From assembly GCA_015061605.1 (NCBI GenBank), contig SUWH01000012.1, positions 1 through 64,000 of the forward strand: a stretch of 64,000 nucleotides of DNA, written 5' to 3'. A model generated the notes under the pieces. That model was given only the letters and a program-made list of their open reading frames with translations, had not been told where the DNA came from and did no database searches. Source of the stretch: Lentisphaerota bacterium (GTDB lineage: Bacteria > Verrucomicrobiota > Lentisphaeria > Victivallales > Victivallaceae). Positions within the stretch are counted from its first letter, which is position 1. Each line of letters starts with the position of its first letter. A program made the position numbers and the translations under genes. This document shows, piece after piece, positions 17,024 through 25,898 of the stretch.

Positions 17024-17072
17024 CTATATGTCTTGAGTCTGCCGGACTTCCGCCCGGCAGCAGAACCGCTTT

Positions 17073-18542
17073 TTACTTCAAAGCGGCTTTACCGGCGTCA
17101 TAAGCCTTGACATTCATCTCTACGGCGCCGGGTTTCCTGCCGAATTTTTCTTCGACAGCTTCTTTGAAAGCACGGTCGAAGTCAGCCTGATCCGCTTCAT
17201 TGAGACCGTTGGCAGCCAGAACCGCGGCGAGCGCACCCATAAGCACGCTGTTGGCGCATTTGGCACTGCCGAGCTGATTGGCGGCGATGTCGATGGCATC
17301 GATGCCGTAGGTCCGCACGGTGGCGGGGAGTTCGGGCAGTTTTACCGAAGCACTGTCATAGATAAGAATACCATCTTCTTTCAAGCCGGGGAGATATTTC
17401 TCCAATGCGGTCTGGGTCATGGCGATCATGAGATCGATACCGGTTTCCAGAATCGGAGAGGGGATCATCTTGCGGCTGACGATCACCGAACAGCAGGCTG
17501 AACCGCCGCGCTGTTCCGGACCGTAGGAGGGCATCCAGCTGACGTTGAAGTTGCGGAGCATACCCATGTTGGCGAGCATCACACCCAATGAGAGGATGCC
17601 CTGACCGCCGAAACCGCCGATCTTGACCCGCAGTTCGTTATCGAACATGCTGGAAGTGTTGCGGAAATCTGCGGCGACACTGTCGGCGCGTTTTTCGGTG
17701 AGCAGGATCTTTTCCACTTCGGCTTCGTCACGGATGACGGGGGCGGGCATGGGACGGCTTTCAGTTTCAGCGGTTTTGTCGCGCACCACGCCGAGGGGGA
17801 AGTAGTTCATCATCTGTTTTTCGATGAATTCATTGACCTGTTCGGCGGACATTTTCAAGTTCACAGGGCAGGGGGAAACCACTTCGATCAAGGAAAATCC
17901 CTTGCGTTCTTTAAGGTTCTGGATGCCTTTGTAGACCGCACGTTTGGCGGCGGCGACCCGGGCGGGAGTGGTCAGCGCGACACGTTCGATGTAAACCGGA
18001 GCGGTAAGCGCATTAACGATCTCGCAGACCGGGGTGGGATAACCTTCCGTCAACGGGTTGCGGCCGTAGGGACTGGTGGTGGTCTTCTGTCCGGGAAGAG
18101 TGGTCGGAGCCATCTGACCGCCGGTCATACCGTAGTTGGAGTTGTTGACGAAGAAAACGGTGATGTTCTCTCCGCGGTTGGCAGCCTGCAGAAATTCGTT
18201 GAAACCGATAGCTGCGAGGTCGCCGTCACCCTGATAGCTGATAACATAGTCTTCGGGGTTGGCGCGGGAAACACCGGTGGCAACGGCGGGCGCACGGCCG
18301 TGCGGCACGGAGATGTTGCCGAAGTTGAAGTAGTAGTAAGCGAAAACCGCGCAACCTACGGGGGAGATGAATTTGGTATTTTTCTGGATACCGTAATGGT
18401 CGACCGCTTCGGCAATCAGTTTATGCAGAATACCGTGACCGCATCCGGGGCAGTAGTGCATATTCTTTTTGATCGGTCCCGGGCGGCGGGTGAAGGTATC
18501 AAAGAAGACCGGCGAACGACCGAATTTGACTTTTTCACTCAT
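17073..18542 (-). CDS. korBC: 2-oxoacid:ferredoxin oxidoreductase, fused beta-gamma subunits
   Basis: 489 residues. Residues about 1-260 are the TPP-binding beta subunit: HYCPGCGHGILHKL, SPVGCAVF, and YQGDGDLAAIG followed by VNNSNYGMTGGQ. Residues about 305-489 are a complete gamma subunit: KIGGFGGQGILSLG, SYGPEQRGGSACCSV and a TALEKYLPGLKEDG segment. The two are normally separate genes (KorB and KorC or VorC). Start taken at ATG 18542, eight bases after AAGGAG; a GTG two codons earlier overlaps the korA stop. With korA and korD it makes CO2 and acyl-CoA from 2-oxoglutarate or a branched 2-oxoacid and reduces ferredoxin. Substrate unresolved. Confidence 0.9.
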   Translation of the reverse strand: MSEKVKFGRSPVFFDTFTRRPGPIKKNMHYCPGCGHGILHKLIAEAVDHYGIQKNTKFISPVGCAVFAYYYFNFGNISVPHGRAPAVATGVSRANPEDYVISYQGDGDLAAIGFNEFLQAANRGENITVFFVNNSNYGMTGGQMAPTTLPGQKTTTSPYGRNPLTEGYPTPVCEIVNALTAPVYIERVALTTPARVAAAKRAVYKGIQNLKERKGFSLIEVVSPCPVNLKMSAEQVNEFIEKQMMNYFPLGVVRDKTAETESRPMPAPVIRDEAEVEKILLTEKRADSVAADFRNTSSMFDNELRVKIGGFGGQGILSLGVMLANMGMLRNFNVSWMPSYGPEQRGGSACCSVIVSRKMIPSPILETGIDLMIAMTQTALEKYLPGLKEDGILIYDSASVKLPELPATVRTYGIDAIDIAANQLGSAKCANSVLMGALAAVLAANGLNEADQADFDRAFKEAVEEKFGRKPGAVEMNVKAYDAGKAALK

Positions 18543-18544
18543 TT

Positions 18545-19609
18545 TCACATCTCCTTCATCATATTTCTGACGGCGGCGCAGACATCATCGCAAGTGAGCA
18601 GATTGCCGCCCATACGGTTGCACAATTCCACCGGACGCTGGCATTCGATGGCAAGTTTAACATCCTCGATCATCTGACCGGCGGAAAGTTCCACGCAGAG
18701 GAATTTTTTGGTGCCGCGTTCGACAGCTTTTTTCAGGCTGTTTTTCGGGAACGGGAAGACCATTTTGGGACGGATGAGACCGACCTTGTAACCTTCGGCG
18801 CGGAGCTGTTCGATGGCGCCCTGCGAAACGCGGGAGCTGATACCGTAGGCAACGAGGACCAGTTCGGCATCATCGACGTAGAACTCTTCAACGCTCTGTT
18901 CGGTTTCTTCGATCAGGGCGTATTTGGCCTGAAGTTTTTTGTTCAATGCTTCGAGGTCGTTGGGTTCCATATAGATACTGCTGATGCAGTTGGCTTCGCC
19001 GTTGACGATGTTGCCCATTCTCCATTCGGGGGCGTAGTCATATTTGACCGCAGCCGGAAGTTCGACTGATTCCATCATCTGACCGATAACGCCGTCGGTG
19101 AGGACGTAGGCTGGCATCCGGTACTTTTCGGACATGGTGAATGCCTGATAGGTCATATCGCACATTTCCTGAACCGAATTCGGGGTGAATACCAGACAGC
19201 GGTAGCTGCCGTGACCGCCGCCTTTGACGACCTGGAAATAGTCTGCCTGTTCCGGAGCGATATTGCCCAGACCCGGACCGCCGCGCATAACGTCGACGAT
19301 AACGGCGGGCATTTCATAAGCGGCAAGGTAGCTCACCGCTTCCTGTTTCAAACTGATACCCAGACCGCTGCTGGCGGTCATGGCGCGGCGTCCGGCACCG
19401 ATACAGCCGATGACCATGTTGATGGCACCGATTTCGGATTCCGCCTGGACGAAAGTGCGGTTGAGTTTGGGGAAAAGCAGTGCGGCACTCTGGGCGATTT
19501 CGCTTGCCGGGGTGATGGGATAACCGAAGTAGCAGTCGCAACCGGCGAGCAAAGCACCGTACACCGCCGCTTCATTTCCCTTGAGCAGCATACGTTTCTG
19601 ATAAGCCAT
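18545..19609 (-). CDS. korA: 2-oxoacid:ferredoxin oxidoreductase, alpha subunit
   Basis: 354 residues from the ATG at 19609, which has ideal spacing from GAGGAGG; another ATG at 19615 lies too close. The pyrimidine-binding domain is recognisable from KGNEAAVYGALLAGCDCYFGYPITPASEIAQ (residues about 10-40), then FVQAESEIGAINMVIG, TASSGLGISLKQEA and MRGGPGLGNIAPEQADYFQ. The C-terminal domain follows from about residue 230. Partners are the ferredoxin encoded immediately upstream and the korBC fusion downstream; spacing is two bases or less. Confidence 0.9.
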   Translation of the reverse strand: MAYQKRMLLKGNEAAVYGALLAGCDCYFGYPITPASEIAQSAALLFPKLNRTFVQAESEIGAINMVIGCIGAGRRAMTASSGLGISLKQEAVSYLAAYEMPAVIVDVMRGGPGLGNIAPEQADYFQVVKGGGHGSYRCLVFTPNSVQEMCDMTYQAFTMSEKYRMPAYVLTDGVIGQMMESVELPAAVKYDYAPEWRMGNIVNGEANCISSIYMEPNDLEALNKKLQAKYALIEETEQSVEEFYVDDAELVLVAYGISSRVSQGAIEQLRAEGYKVGLIRPKMVFPFPKNSLKKAVERGTKKFLCVELSAGQMIEDVKLAIECQRPVELCNRMGGNLLTCDDVCAAVRNMMKEM

Positions 19610-19611
19610 GA

Positions 19612-19836
19612 TCATTCCTCCTCAAAGATGGTGATAGCTCCCGGTTCGGGGCACTGATAGAAGCAGGAACCGCAACCGACGCAGCCTTCGGGATTTTCGA
19701 CGATTGCGGGGTAGTAACCCTGAATATTCAGTTCATGACCGCGGGAAAGCAGTTTTTTCGGACACACCATGAGGCAGCGGCCGCAGCCTTTGCACTCATC
19801 AGCGGTGATTTGTACTCTGAATTTTTTTACCGCCAT
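19612..19836 (-). CDS. korD: 2-oxoacid:ferredoxin oxidoreductase, ferredoxin-like delta subunit
   Basis: 74 residues with two 4Fe-4S motifs: CKGCGRCLMVCP and CVGCGSCFYQCP. Each supplies three Cys to one cluster and the last to the other, as in bacterial-type ferredoxin domains. It carries electrons from the TPP/cluster core. First gene of the D-A-BC operon, behind a consensus promoter (19882-19910); GGAGA precedes the start. The stop overlaps the korA ribosome binding site. Confidence 0.9.
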   Translation of the reverse strand: MAVKKFRVQITADECKGCGRCLMVCPKKLLSRGHELNIQGYYPAIVENPEGCVGCGSCFYQCPEPGAITIFEEE

Positions 19837-19881
19837 TTTAAATGTTCTCCTGATTTAAGTGAAGTTGGTTCAAATTTATAT

Positions 19882-19910
19882 AATATACCATCGCAACGTG
19901 GAATTGTCAA
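19882..19910 (-). promoter_or_regulatory. Consensus promoter of the kor operon
   Basis: On the minus strand TTGACA (19905-19910) and TATATT (19882-19887) are separated by exactly 17 nt, about 46 bp before the korD start. Confidence 0.7.
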
Positions 19911-19944
19911 TAGAATTGAGTGATAAAAAGGTATAGAGCTTTAT

Positions 19945-22900
19945 TTACCGTCTTCCGGCATTTCTCTGCCAGACGTCCATGGCATCGGTTCCGCGACTGT
20001 CCACTTCCCTGCGGGCTTGGGTGGAAATGATTCTGCCATTACTGTCCAGAACTATCAGCGTCGGTATTCCGCGTATATTGAATTCCCGTTTCAATTCACT
20101 CCTCTGCGAGTCATTAAATGGAACCGCCAGCCATGGCATGGAATATTTTTTCATATAATTCATCATTGCTTCTGAAGTTCTGTCGCTGCTGACAAGAATC
20201 AGTTCAAAATTTGATTTCTTTATTATCCGCTTATAGAATCTTACCAGTTCCGGAGTGAATTTACGGCAGGGACCGCACCAGGAGGCGGAAAAGTAAAGTG
20301 CGACCATTTTACCTCTTAATGCCGTTGCGGTATTGATTTGCGTACCGTGACGGTTGATAAGTGTTGCCGGTAATTTGTCAACGAACCAATTCTGTGTTCC
20401 TGCGTTCTGTGCCGGTTGTGTTTTTGACAACATATCGCTGTATTTTGCATTGATTTCCAGTGCCATATTCCGCAATTCAACAGAGTTCAAGGCGCGTTCA
20501 TATATCCTTATATGGCGGATGTCGCCGTAAAAGGTTCTTCCGGCAGAATAGTTGGTAAAGCAGAAACTCTCCTGACTCGAATTTCTCATACTCTTGCTTG
20601 GGTTGAATCTGAAATCATCGCTCAATTTGAAGTGCTTCACTTTGCCGTCAAAGATCACTTCCAAACGCTTTTCCGGAATTGAAAACGTCACTTGACAGCT
20701 GTGCCACTTATTCAATTCGACCTCGAATCCGGTCTCAAAAATGACTCTGCCATTACTTAAAGTTACCGCCAATTTACGGTTCGGCAGTGCCAATGCAAAA
20801 TAGCGCATGGGGCGACTCAGTACAAACACCGGATAACTTCTGCTGTATCCACGCGGTGCGCCGGAACGCGGATAAAAGAGTATTGAAACTGAAAAATTCT
20901 GTATCGCCTCTTTGGATATCGGGATCGCGTTGCGCTTTGCTCTGCCGTACTTATCTCTCCATTCTCTGGAATTGGGATAAATGCCGTCAAGTTTCAAAAA
21001 AACATTCTGAAGCATTTGAGGGGTAAAATAATTCCGCTGTTCTTCATTCAATCTGCCAAAATCAATATCATGTTGCCATGCTGTCCGGTTTGCTGTATTT
21101 GAAGTGTTATCCCGATTATCTGTCCGGCGGACGGCTGCTGCCGGATTGATTTTTATCTCACATGAAGCGGGCAGTTTCCAACTGGAACTTTGCGATTTCA
21201 AGTGCGCCGGAATGGTGATGCTTTTTAAATTTGTACAGTCCTCAAAGGCTTTGCTGTTTACAGTTGTTACACTTGATGGAATAACTATTTCAGTAAGTCC
21301 GGAGCACCGATAAAATGCAAATGAATTTATTTCAGTTACACTGTCCGGGATTTTAACACGGACCAGGCGGTCATTGGTACTGAAAAGGCTGGGAGGAACA
21401 GCAGTCACCCCATTCGGGATTTCATATTCCGGTATATTTGGTACATAAAACAATTTTGTTCCGCTGTAATTCAGCAGTGCACCATATTCATCCAATTTGA
21501 AATTCCGGTTGTCAGGAGATAATTTCACAGATGCAATACCCCTTAAAGCTCCAACTGGAAGAGATCTGAGACTGTTCGGCAGCTCCAGCGAGAGTTTTCG
21601 GCAATCTGAAAAGGCAAACATTCCAATTGTTTCCACACTGTCCGGCAGATTTATCTCTTCCAGGTTGTAACAACGTATAAAAGCCCATCTGCCGATACGC
21701 TTCACTCCGTCCGGTAATACGACACGTTTCAAATCATATTTGTCTTTCATGGAGTTATCATCGATCACAGTTACTCCGGGCGGGATGATTGCTTTTTCAA
21801 TATTTTTATTGGTGCATTTTATCAATGTCTTACCATCTGAACTCAATTGGAAATCCCGCAGACTGCTGACGGTCAAATGTTCCTGGTCTGAAACATTAGT
21901 ACTGTTATTCTCTGAATCACTTCTTTTGCTGACCTGCCGGGTGGAGGTTGTACTGCTGACCTGCCGGGTGGAGGTTGTACTGCTGACCTGATTTCCGTAA
22001 ACTTCAATTTTGCACGATGCGGGCAGTTTCCAATTGGAACTCTGTGATTTCAAGTGTGCCGGAATGGTGATTCTTTTCAAGCTGCGGCAATTATAGAATA
22101 TATAGTTCCATGTATGATCTAGTCTATTGCCTGTGTAGTTGTAGAGATGACTGATTTGGATGACACTGTCCGGAATGGTGATCGATTCCAGTTTTTGGCA
22201 TCCTCTGAATGCATTGTTGTAAATACGAGTCACACCATCGGGGACGGTGACAGAAACCATATCTTTATTCAGACATTCCACCAGAATTCTGCCGTTGTTG
22301 GTGATTTTCAATCCCATGCTCTCGTAGTGGGCAGAGAGGGCAGTATTTTCTTTTTCCAGTCCGATATCCACCAGACGGTGGCTGAATCGTTCCGGCAATT
22401 TCAAATTGCTCAATCCCGGACAGTTCATAAATGCCTCCGAACCGATATAATATAGTTTTTTCGGAATGTTGATCGAAGTTAAAGCGGTACAATTCTTAAA
22501 TGCTTCATCTTCAATACGTTTTATCGTGTCCGGCAAAACTGCTTTTTCCAGATTGCGGCAATCTTTGAACATGCCTGAAGAGATGACTTTCAAATCGGTT
22601 TCGATAACGATCTCTTTCAAGCTGCGGCATCCTTCAACGGAATTGTTGTTGAAATTTTTTATTCTCTGCGGTATGACAAGTTTGGTCAAATTGGCGCATT
22701 TACGGAAACATCCGTTTCCGATTCTGGTGATATAATCCGGGATTTCAAAATTTTCAACTGACGGCGGGACGTAGAGCAGAAGTTTTTTCTCCAAATCGAC
22801 TAAAGCTCCCTCCGGTGTGAGCCGGAAATTGTGATTACCGGGAGCAAGTTCGATTTTTTTAACTCCGGTGAATGCGTCTTCGTCGATCCTGATCACCGTG

Positions 22901-24435
22901 GCGGGAATAGTCAATTTCTGCAAATTGTCGCAGTCGGCAAATGCACTTGATCCGATCGACTCCAGATACGGCGGTAATTGCACCTCCTTTATTTCCGGAG
23001 AATTACTGAATGCAAAGTTCATGATCGACTGCACCGTATCCGGGATGACCATTTTTGCACTCTTTTTTTCACATCTTACCAGCTGGGTCATGGCGGGATT
23101 GAAAATCATACCATCCCGGGTCGGGAACGGATCAGGATATTGGGAGGCCGGGAGTGTCTCATCTCCGGGGGGATTCAACTTGCCGTATATGATGAAACCG
23201 GCGATGATCAGACCGCTTATCGCCATAACAGCCAGAAATCCCTGCCATATTTTACCCATAACGGATGATTTGCCGGAAAGTTTCAGTTTGGGCAGTTTTA
23301 AATCCAGTTTGCGTTTTTTGCTTTTTCCGGATTTCAACTCGTCGAGCAGTTTTCCGAAGTCATCCGGGCGGTCTTCGCGCTTTTTTGCGGTCATTCTGGC
23401 AATAAGCATTGAGGTTTTAAGCGAAATTTCCGGATTGACTTCATGCGCCACAGGCAGATCTTTTTCCAATACATTGCACATCACGCCGAAAACCGATTCT
23501 GCTTCAAAGGGGCGTTTGCCGGTCAGCATGTGGTAAAGTGTTGCACCCAGACTGTAAATGTCGGCGCGGCAGTCGACCTGATGTGAGGAACGCAACTGTT
23601 CCGGTGAAGCATAGTTCGGTGTGCCAAGTACGGCATTATCCAGAGTCAATGTAACATTTTGTTTGCCGTCGCTTTCAACTTTGGCGATACCCAGGTCGGC
23701 AACTTTTATCTCCCCGGTACGGCTCAACATGATGTTGGCGGGTTTGATGTCGCGGTGAGTTATTTTATGTTCGGCAGCGACCTTCAACGCTTCGGCAACT
23801 TCGGTTATGATTTCCAATGCGCGTTCTTCCAGCATCGGGCCGTCAACTAAAATCTGTTCGATGGAAACACCATCGACATACTCCATGACGATATAACTTG
23901 AAGCGGATTTTTCATCTAACTCCGCATCCAGTACCGCAATAAGATTTTTGTGCTGGATCTGACTTGCCAGCCGCGCTTCACGGAGCAGACGCGCCCGCAT
24001 TTCCGGGTCATCTTTGGCAATATCGTGCTTCAACAGCTTCAATGCACAGCGGTGATTGAGCAACGTGTGTTCGACCAGATAGACTTCGCCCATGCCGCCG
24101 ATACCCAGACAGCGGATCACCCGGTATTTGCCGATGATATCGCCGGCTTTGTAAGTGGCAGTCTTGAGCATTTCAGTATGCTTCGGGGATTCCGGCAGAT
24201 ACTTTGCCGAATCCTCACCCAGAGAAAGTATGATACTTTTCTGACAATGGGGACAGCTGCTTGATGAACCCAGCATCCAGATGGAAATATCCAGCATCCC
24301 GCCGCACTCCGGACAGGGATAGATGATCTGTTTGTCAACGACATTCACCGTTCCGGTACAATTCGGACAGCGCACCTTGCTCCCGAGCGAATCGGCCGAA
24401 ACATAAAACTCATAGTGACAATGTTTGCAAAGCAT
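19945..24435 (-). CDS. Membrane Ser/Thr kinase with LRR, LamG and thioredoxin-like ectodomain
   Basis: 1496 residues. Order: two zinc ribbons (C3-C6-C23-C26; C41-C44-C61-C64); a Hanks-type kinase (about 104-360) with GIGGMGEV, Lys133, HRDIKPAN (Asp229), DLG (Asp247) and GTPNYASPEQL, so probably active; a basic linker; one membrane span (about 398-418); a dozen or more BspA-type LRRs (IPDSV...AFxxCxxL) in two blocks separated by a Ser/Thr-rich linker with an exact 27-bp DNA repeat; a LamG/concanavalin-like region (about 1140-1320); and a thioredoxin/nucleoredoxin-like domain with WCGPC (1387-1390) and cis-Pro GIPT. The kinase is cytoplasmic and the rest periplasmic or surface-exposed. Ligand and substrates unknown. 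It follows ahcY by 29 bp; a ten-G run lies just before the start. Confidence 0.9.
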   Translation of the reverse strand: MLCKHCHYEFYVSADSLGSKVRCPNCTGTVNVVDKQIIYPCPECGGMLDISIWMLGSSSSCPHCQKSIILSLGEDSAKYLPESPKHTEMLKTATYKAGDIIGKYRVIRCLGIGGMGEVYLVEHTLLNHRCALKLLKHDIAKDDPEMRARLLREARLASQIQHKNLIAVLDAELDEKSASSYIVMEYVDGVSIEQILVDGPMLEERALEIITEVAEALKVAAEHKITHRDIKPANIMLSRTGEIKVADLGIAKVESDGKQNVTLTLDNAVLGTPNYASPEQLRSSHQVDCRADIYSLGATLYHMLTGKRPFEAESVFGVMCNVLEKDLPVAHEVNPEISLKTSMLIARMTAKKREDRPDDFGKLLDELKSGKSKKRKLDLKLPKLKLSGKSSVMGKIWQGFLAVMAISGLIIAGFIIYGKLNPPGDETLPASQYPDPFPTRDGMIFNPAMTQLVRCEKKSAKMVIPDTVQSIMNFAFSNSPEIKEVQLPPYLESIGSSAFADCDNLQKLTIPATVIRIDEDAFTGVKKIELAPGNHNFRLTPEGALVDLEKKLLLYVPPSVENFEIPDYITRIGNGCFRKCANLTKLVIPQRIKNFNNNSVEGCRSLKEIVIETDLKVISSGMFKDCRNLEKAVLPDTIKRIEDEAFKNCTALTSINIPKKLYYIGSEAFMNCPGLSNLKLPERFSHRLVDIGLEKENTALSAHYESMGLKITNNGRILVECLNKDMVSVTVPDGVTRIYNNAFRGCQKLESITIPDSVIQISHLYNYTGNRLDHTWNYIFYNCRSLKRITIPAHLKSQSSNWKLPASCKIEVYGNQVSSTTSTRQVSSTTSTRQVSKRSDSENNSTNVSDQEHLTVSSLRDFQLSSDGKTLIKCTNKNIEKAIIPPGVTVIDDNSMKDKYDLKRVVLPDGVKRIGRWAFIRCYNLEEINLPDSVETIGMFAFSDCRKLSLELPNSLRSLPVGALRGIASVKLSPDNRNFKLDEYGALLNYSGTKLFYVPNIPEYEIPNGVTAVPPSLFSTNDRLVRVKIPDSVTEINSFAFYRCSGLTEIVIPSSVTTVNSKAFEDCTNLKSITIPAHLKSQSSSWKLPASCEIKINPAAAVRRTDNRDNTSNTANRTAWQHDIDFGRLNEEQRNYFTPQMLQNVFLKLDGIYPNSREWRDKYGRAKRNAIPISKEAIQNFSVSILFYPRSGAPRGYSRSYPVFVLSRPMRYFALALPNRKLAVTLSNGRVIFETGFEVELNKWHSCQVTFSIPEKRLEVIFDGKVKHFKLSDDFRFNPSKSMRNSSQESFCFTNYSAGRTFYGDIRHIRIYERALNSVELRNMALEINAKYSDMLSKTQPAQNAGTQNWFVDKLPATLINRHGTQINTATALRGKMVALYFSASWCGPCRKFTPELVRFYKRIIKKSNFELILVSSDRTSEAMMNYMKKYSMPWLAVPFNDSQRSELKREFNIRGIPTLIVLDSNGRIISTQARREVDSRGTDAMDVWQRNAGRR
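21928..21990 (-). repeat. Exact 27-bp tandem repeat in the kinase/LRR gene
   Basis: Two identical 27-bp units (21928-21954 and 21955-21981) and a 9-base third partial unit. They encode QVSSTTSTR twice plus QVS in the Ser/Thr-rich linker between the LRR blocks. The unit is a whole number of codons, so copy changes would alter linker length without a frameshift. Confidence 0.9.
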
Positions 24436-24441
24436 ATTCTG

Positions 24442-24451
24442 CCCCCCCCCC
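24442..24451 (-). promoter_or_regulatory. Ten-G homopolymer just upstream of the kinase start
   Basis: Ten consecutive Cs on the + strand, i.e. ten Gs on the coding strand, end six bases before the ATG, where the ribosome binding site should be. No other good site is visible. Slippage in this run could change translation. Confidence 0.7.
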
Positions 24452-24464
24452 GGAGATAACTTTA

Positions 24465-25871
24465 TCAGTAACGGTAGTGCTCGTTTTTATACGGGCCGTC
24501 GACATCAACGCCGATGTAATCCGCCTGTTCCTGTGTCAAGGTGGAAAGTTTCGCTCCCATTTTGCTCAAGTGGAGCCGCGCCACCTCTTCATCGAGTTTC
24601 TTGTCCAGCAGATAGACTCCGACTGCGCGGCCGGGGTTGCGGGCGATATCCAGCTGGGCAAGCACCTGATTGGTGAAACTGTTGGACATCACGAACGACG
24701 GGTGTCCGGTGGCACATCCGAGGTTGACCAGACGGCCCTCTGCCAAAAGATAGATGCGGTGACCGTCTTTGAATGTATAGTAACTGACCGGACAGGAGCT
24801 GTCTTTGAATTCGGTCTTTACCGCATCCGGACATTTTTCCAGTTCAGCTACTTCAATTTCGTTGTCAAAGTGACCGATATTGCAGACGATCGCCTGATCT
24901 TTCATCTTTTTCATGTGTTCGAGAGTGATGATGCGGCAGTTGCCGGTGGCGGTCACATAGAGGTCAGCATAAGGCAGGGCATCTTCAACGGTACAGACCT
25001 GAAATCCCGCCATGCACGCCTGAAGTGCGCAAATCGGATCGACTTCAGTCACCAGGACCCGGGCGCGTTCATTGCGCAATGCTTCGGCACATCCTTTACC
25101 GACATCGCCGTAGCCGCAAACCACGGCAGTTTTTCCGGAAAGCATCACATCCAGTGCGCGCTTTATGCCGTCAGTCAGGCTGTGGCGGCAGCCGTAGATG
25201 TTGTCGAATTTGCTTTTGGTCACGGAATCGTTGACATTCAGTGCGGGGAAGAGCAATTCGCCGCGCGCCATCATCTGTTCGAGTCGGTGTACTCCGGTAG
25301 TGGTTTCTTCGGAGACTCCGCGGATGGTTTGAGCGAGTTTGCTCCAGCGGCCGGGATGTTCTTTGAGTTCGCGCTTGAGCAGAGCGTTGATGATCTTGAG
25401 TTCTTCGACTTCAGTCGGCTCATCGAGGATAGCGGGATCTTTTTCGGCGGCAACGCCCCGGTGGATGAGCAAAGTGGCATCCCCGCCGTCATCCACGATC
25501 TGATCCGGTCCGGAACCGTCCGGCCAGGTGAGGGCATCGAGGGTGCATTGCCAGTATTCTTCCAGAGTTTCGCCTTTCCAGGCAAAGACCGGAACTCCGG
25601 CGGCGGCGATGGCGGCTGCGGCATGATCCTGCGTGGAAAAGATATTGCAGCTTGCCCAGCGGACATCGGCGCCGAGGGCAACGAGTGTTTCGATAAGCAC
25701 CGCAGTCTGGATGGTCATGTGCAGACTGCCGGAAATTTTAACTCCTGCCAGCGGTTTGGACGGACCGTATTTTTCCCGGCACGCCATCAGACCGGGCATT
25801 TCATGTTCGGAAATGGCGATATCTTTGCGGCCGAAATCCGCAAGATCGATATCTCTTACTTTATAGTTCAT
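24465..25871 (-). CDS. ahcY: Adenosylhomocysteinase (S-adenosylhomocysteine hydrolase)
   Basis: 468 residues, the bacterial size. Hydrolyses SAH to adenosine and homocysteine using bound NAD. Visible: [44 protein letters not shown], the NAD-binding [24 protein letters not shown], and the C-terminal ending [11 protein letters not shown] with the family's conserved Lys and Tyr. It is the third gene of metK-kinase-ahcY, with a 27-bp gap to the gene before. Confidence 0.97.
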   Translation of the reverse strand: MNYKVRDIDLADFGRKDIAISEHEMPGLMACREKYGPSKPLAGVKISGSLHMTIQTAVLIETLVALGADVRWASCNIFSTQDHAAAAIAAAGVPVFAWKGETLEEYWQCTLDALTWPDGSGPDQIVDDGGDATLLIHRGVAAEKDPAILDEPTEVEELKIINALLKRELKEHPGRWSKLAQTIRGVSEETTTGVHRLEQMMARGELLFPALNVNDSVTKSKFDNIYGCRHSLTDGIKRALDVMLSGKTAVVCGYGDVGKGCAEALRNERARVLVTEVDPICALQACMAGFQVCTVEDALPYADLYVTATGNCRIITLEHMKKMKDQAIVCNIGHFDNEIEVAELEKCPDAVKTEFKDSSCPVSYYTFKDGHRIYLLAEGRLVNLGCATGHPSFVMSNSFTNQVLAQLDIARNPGRAVGVYLLDKKLDEEVARLHLSKMGAKLSTLTQEQADYIGVDVDGPYKNEHYRY

Positions 25872-25898
25872 TGCTCTCTTTATCCTGTATATAAAAGT

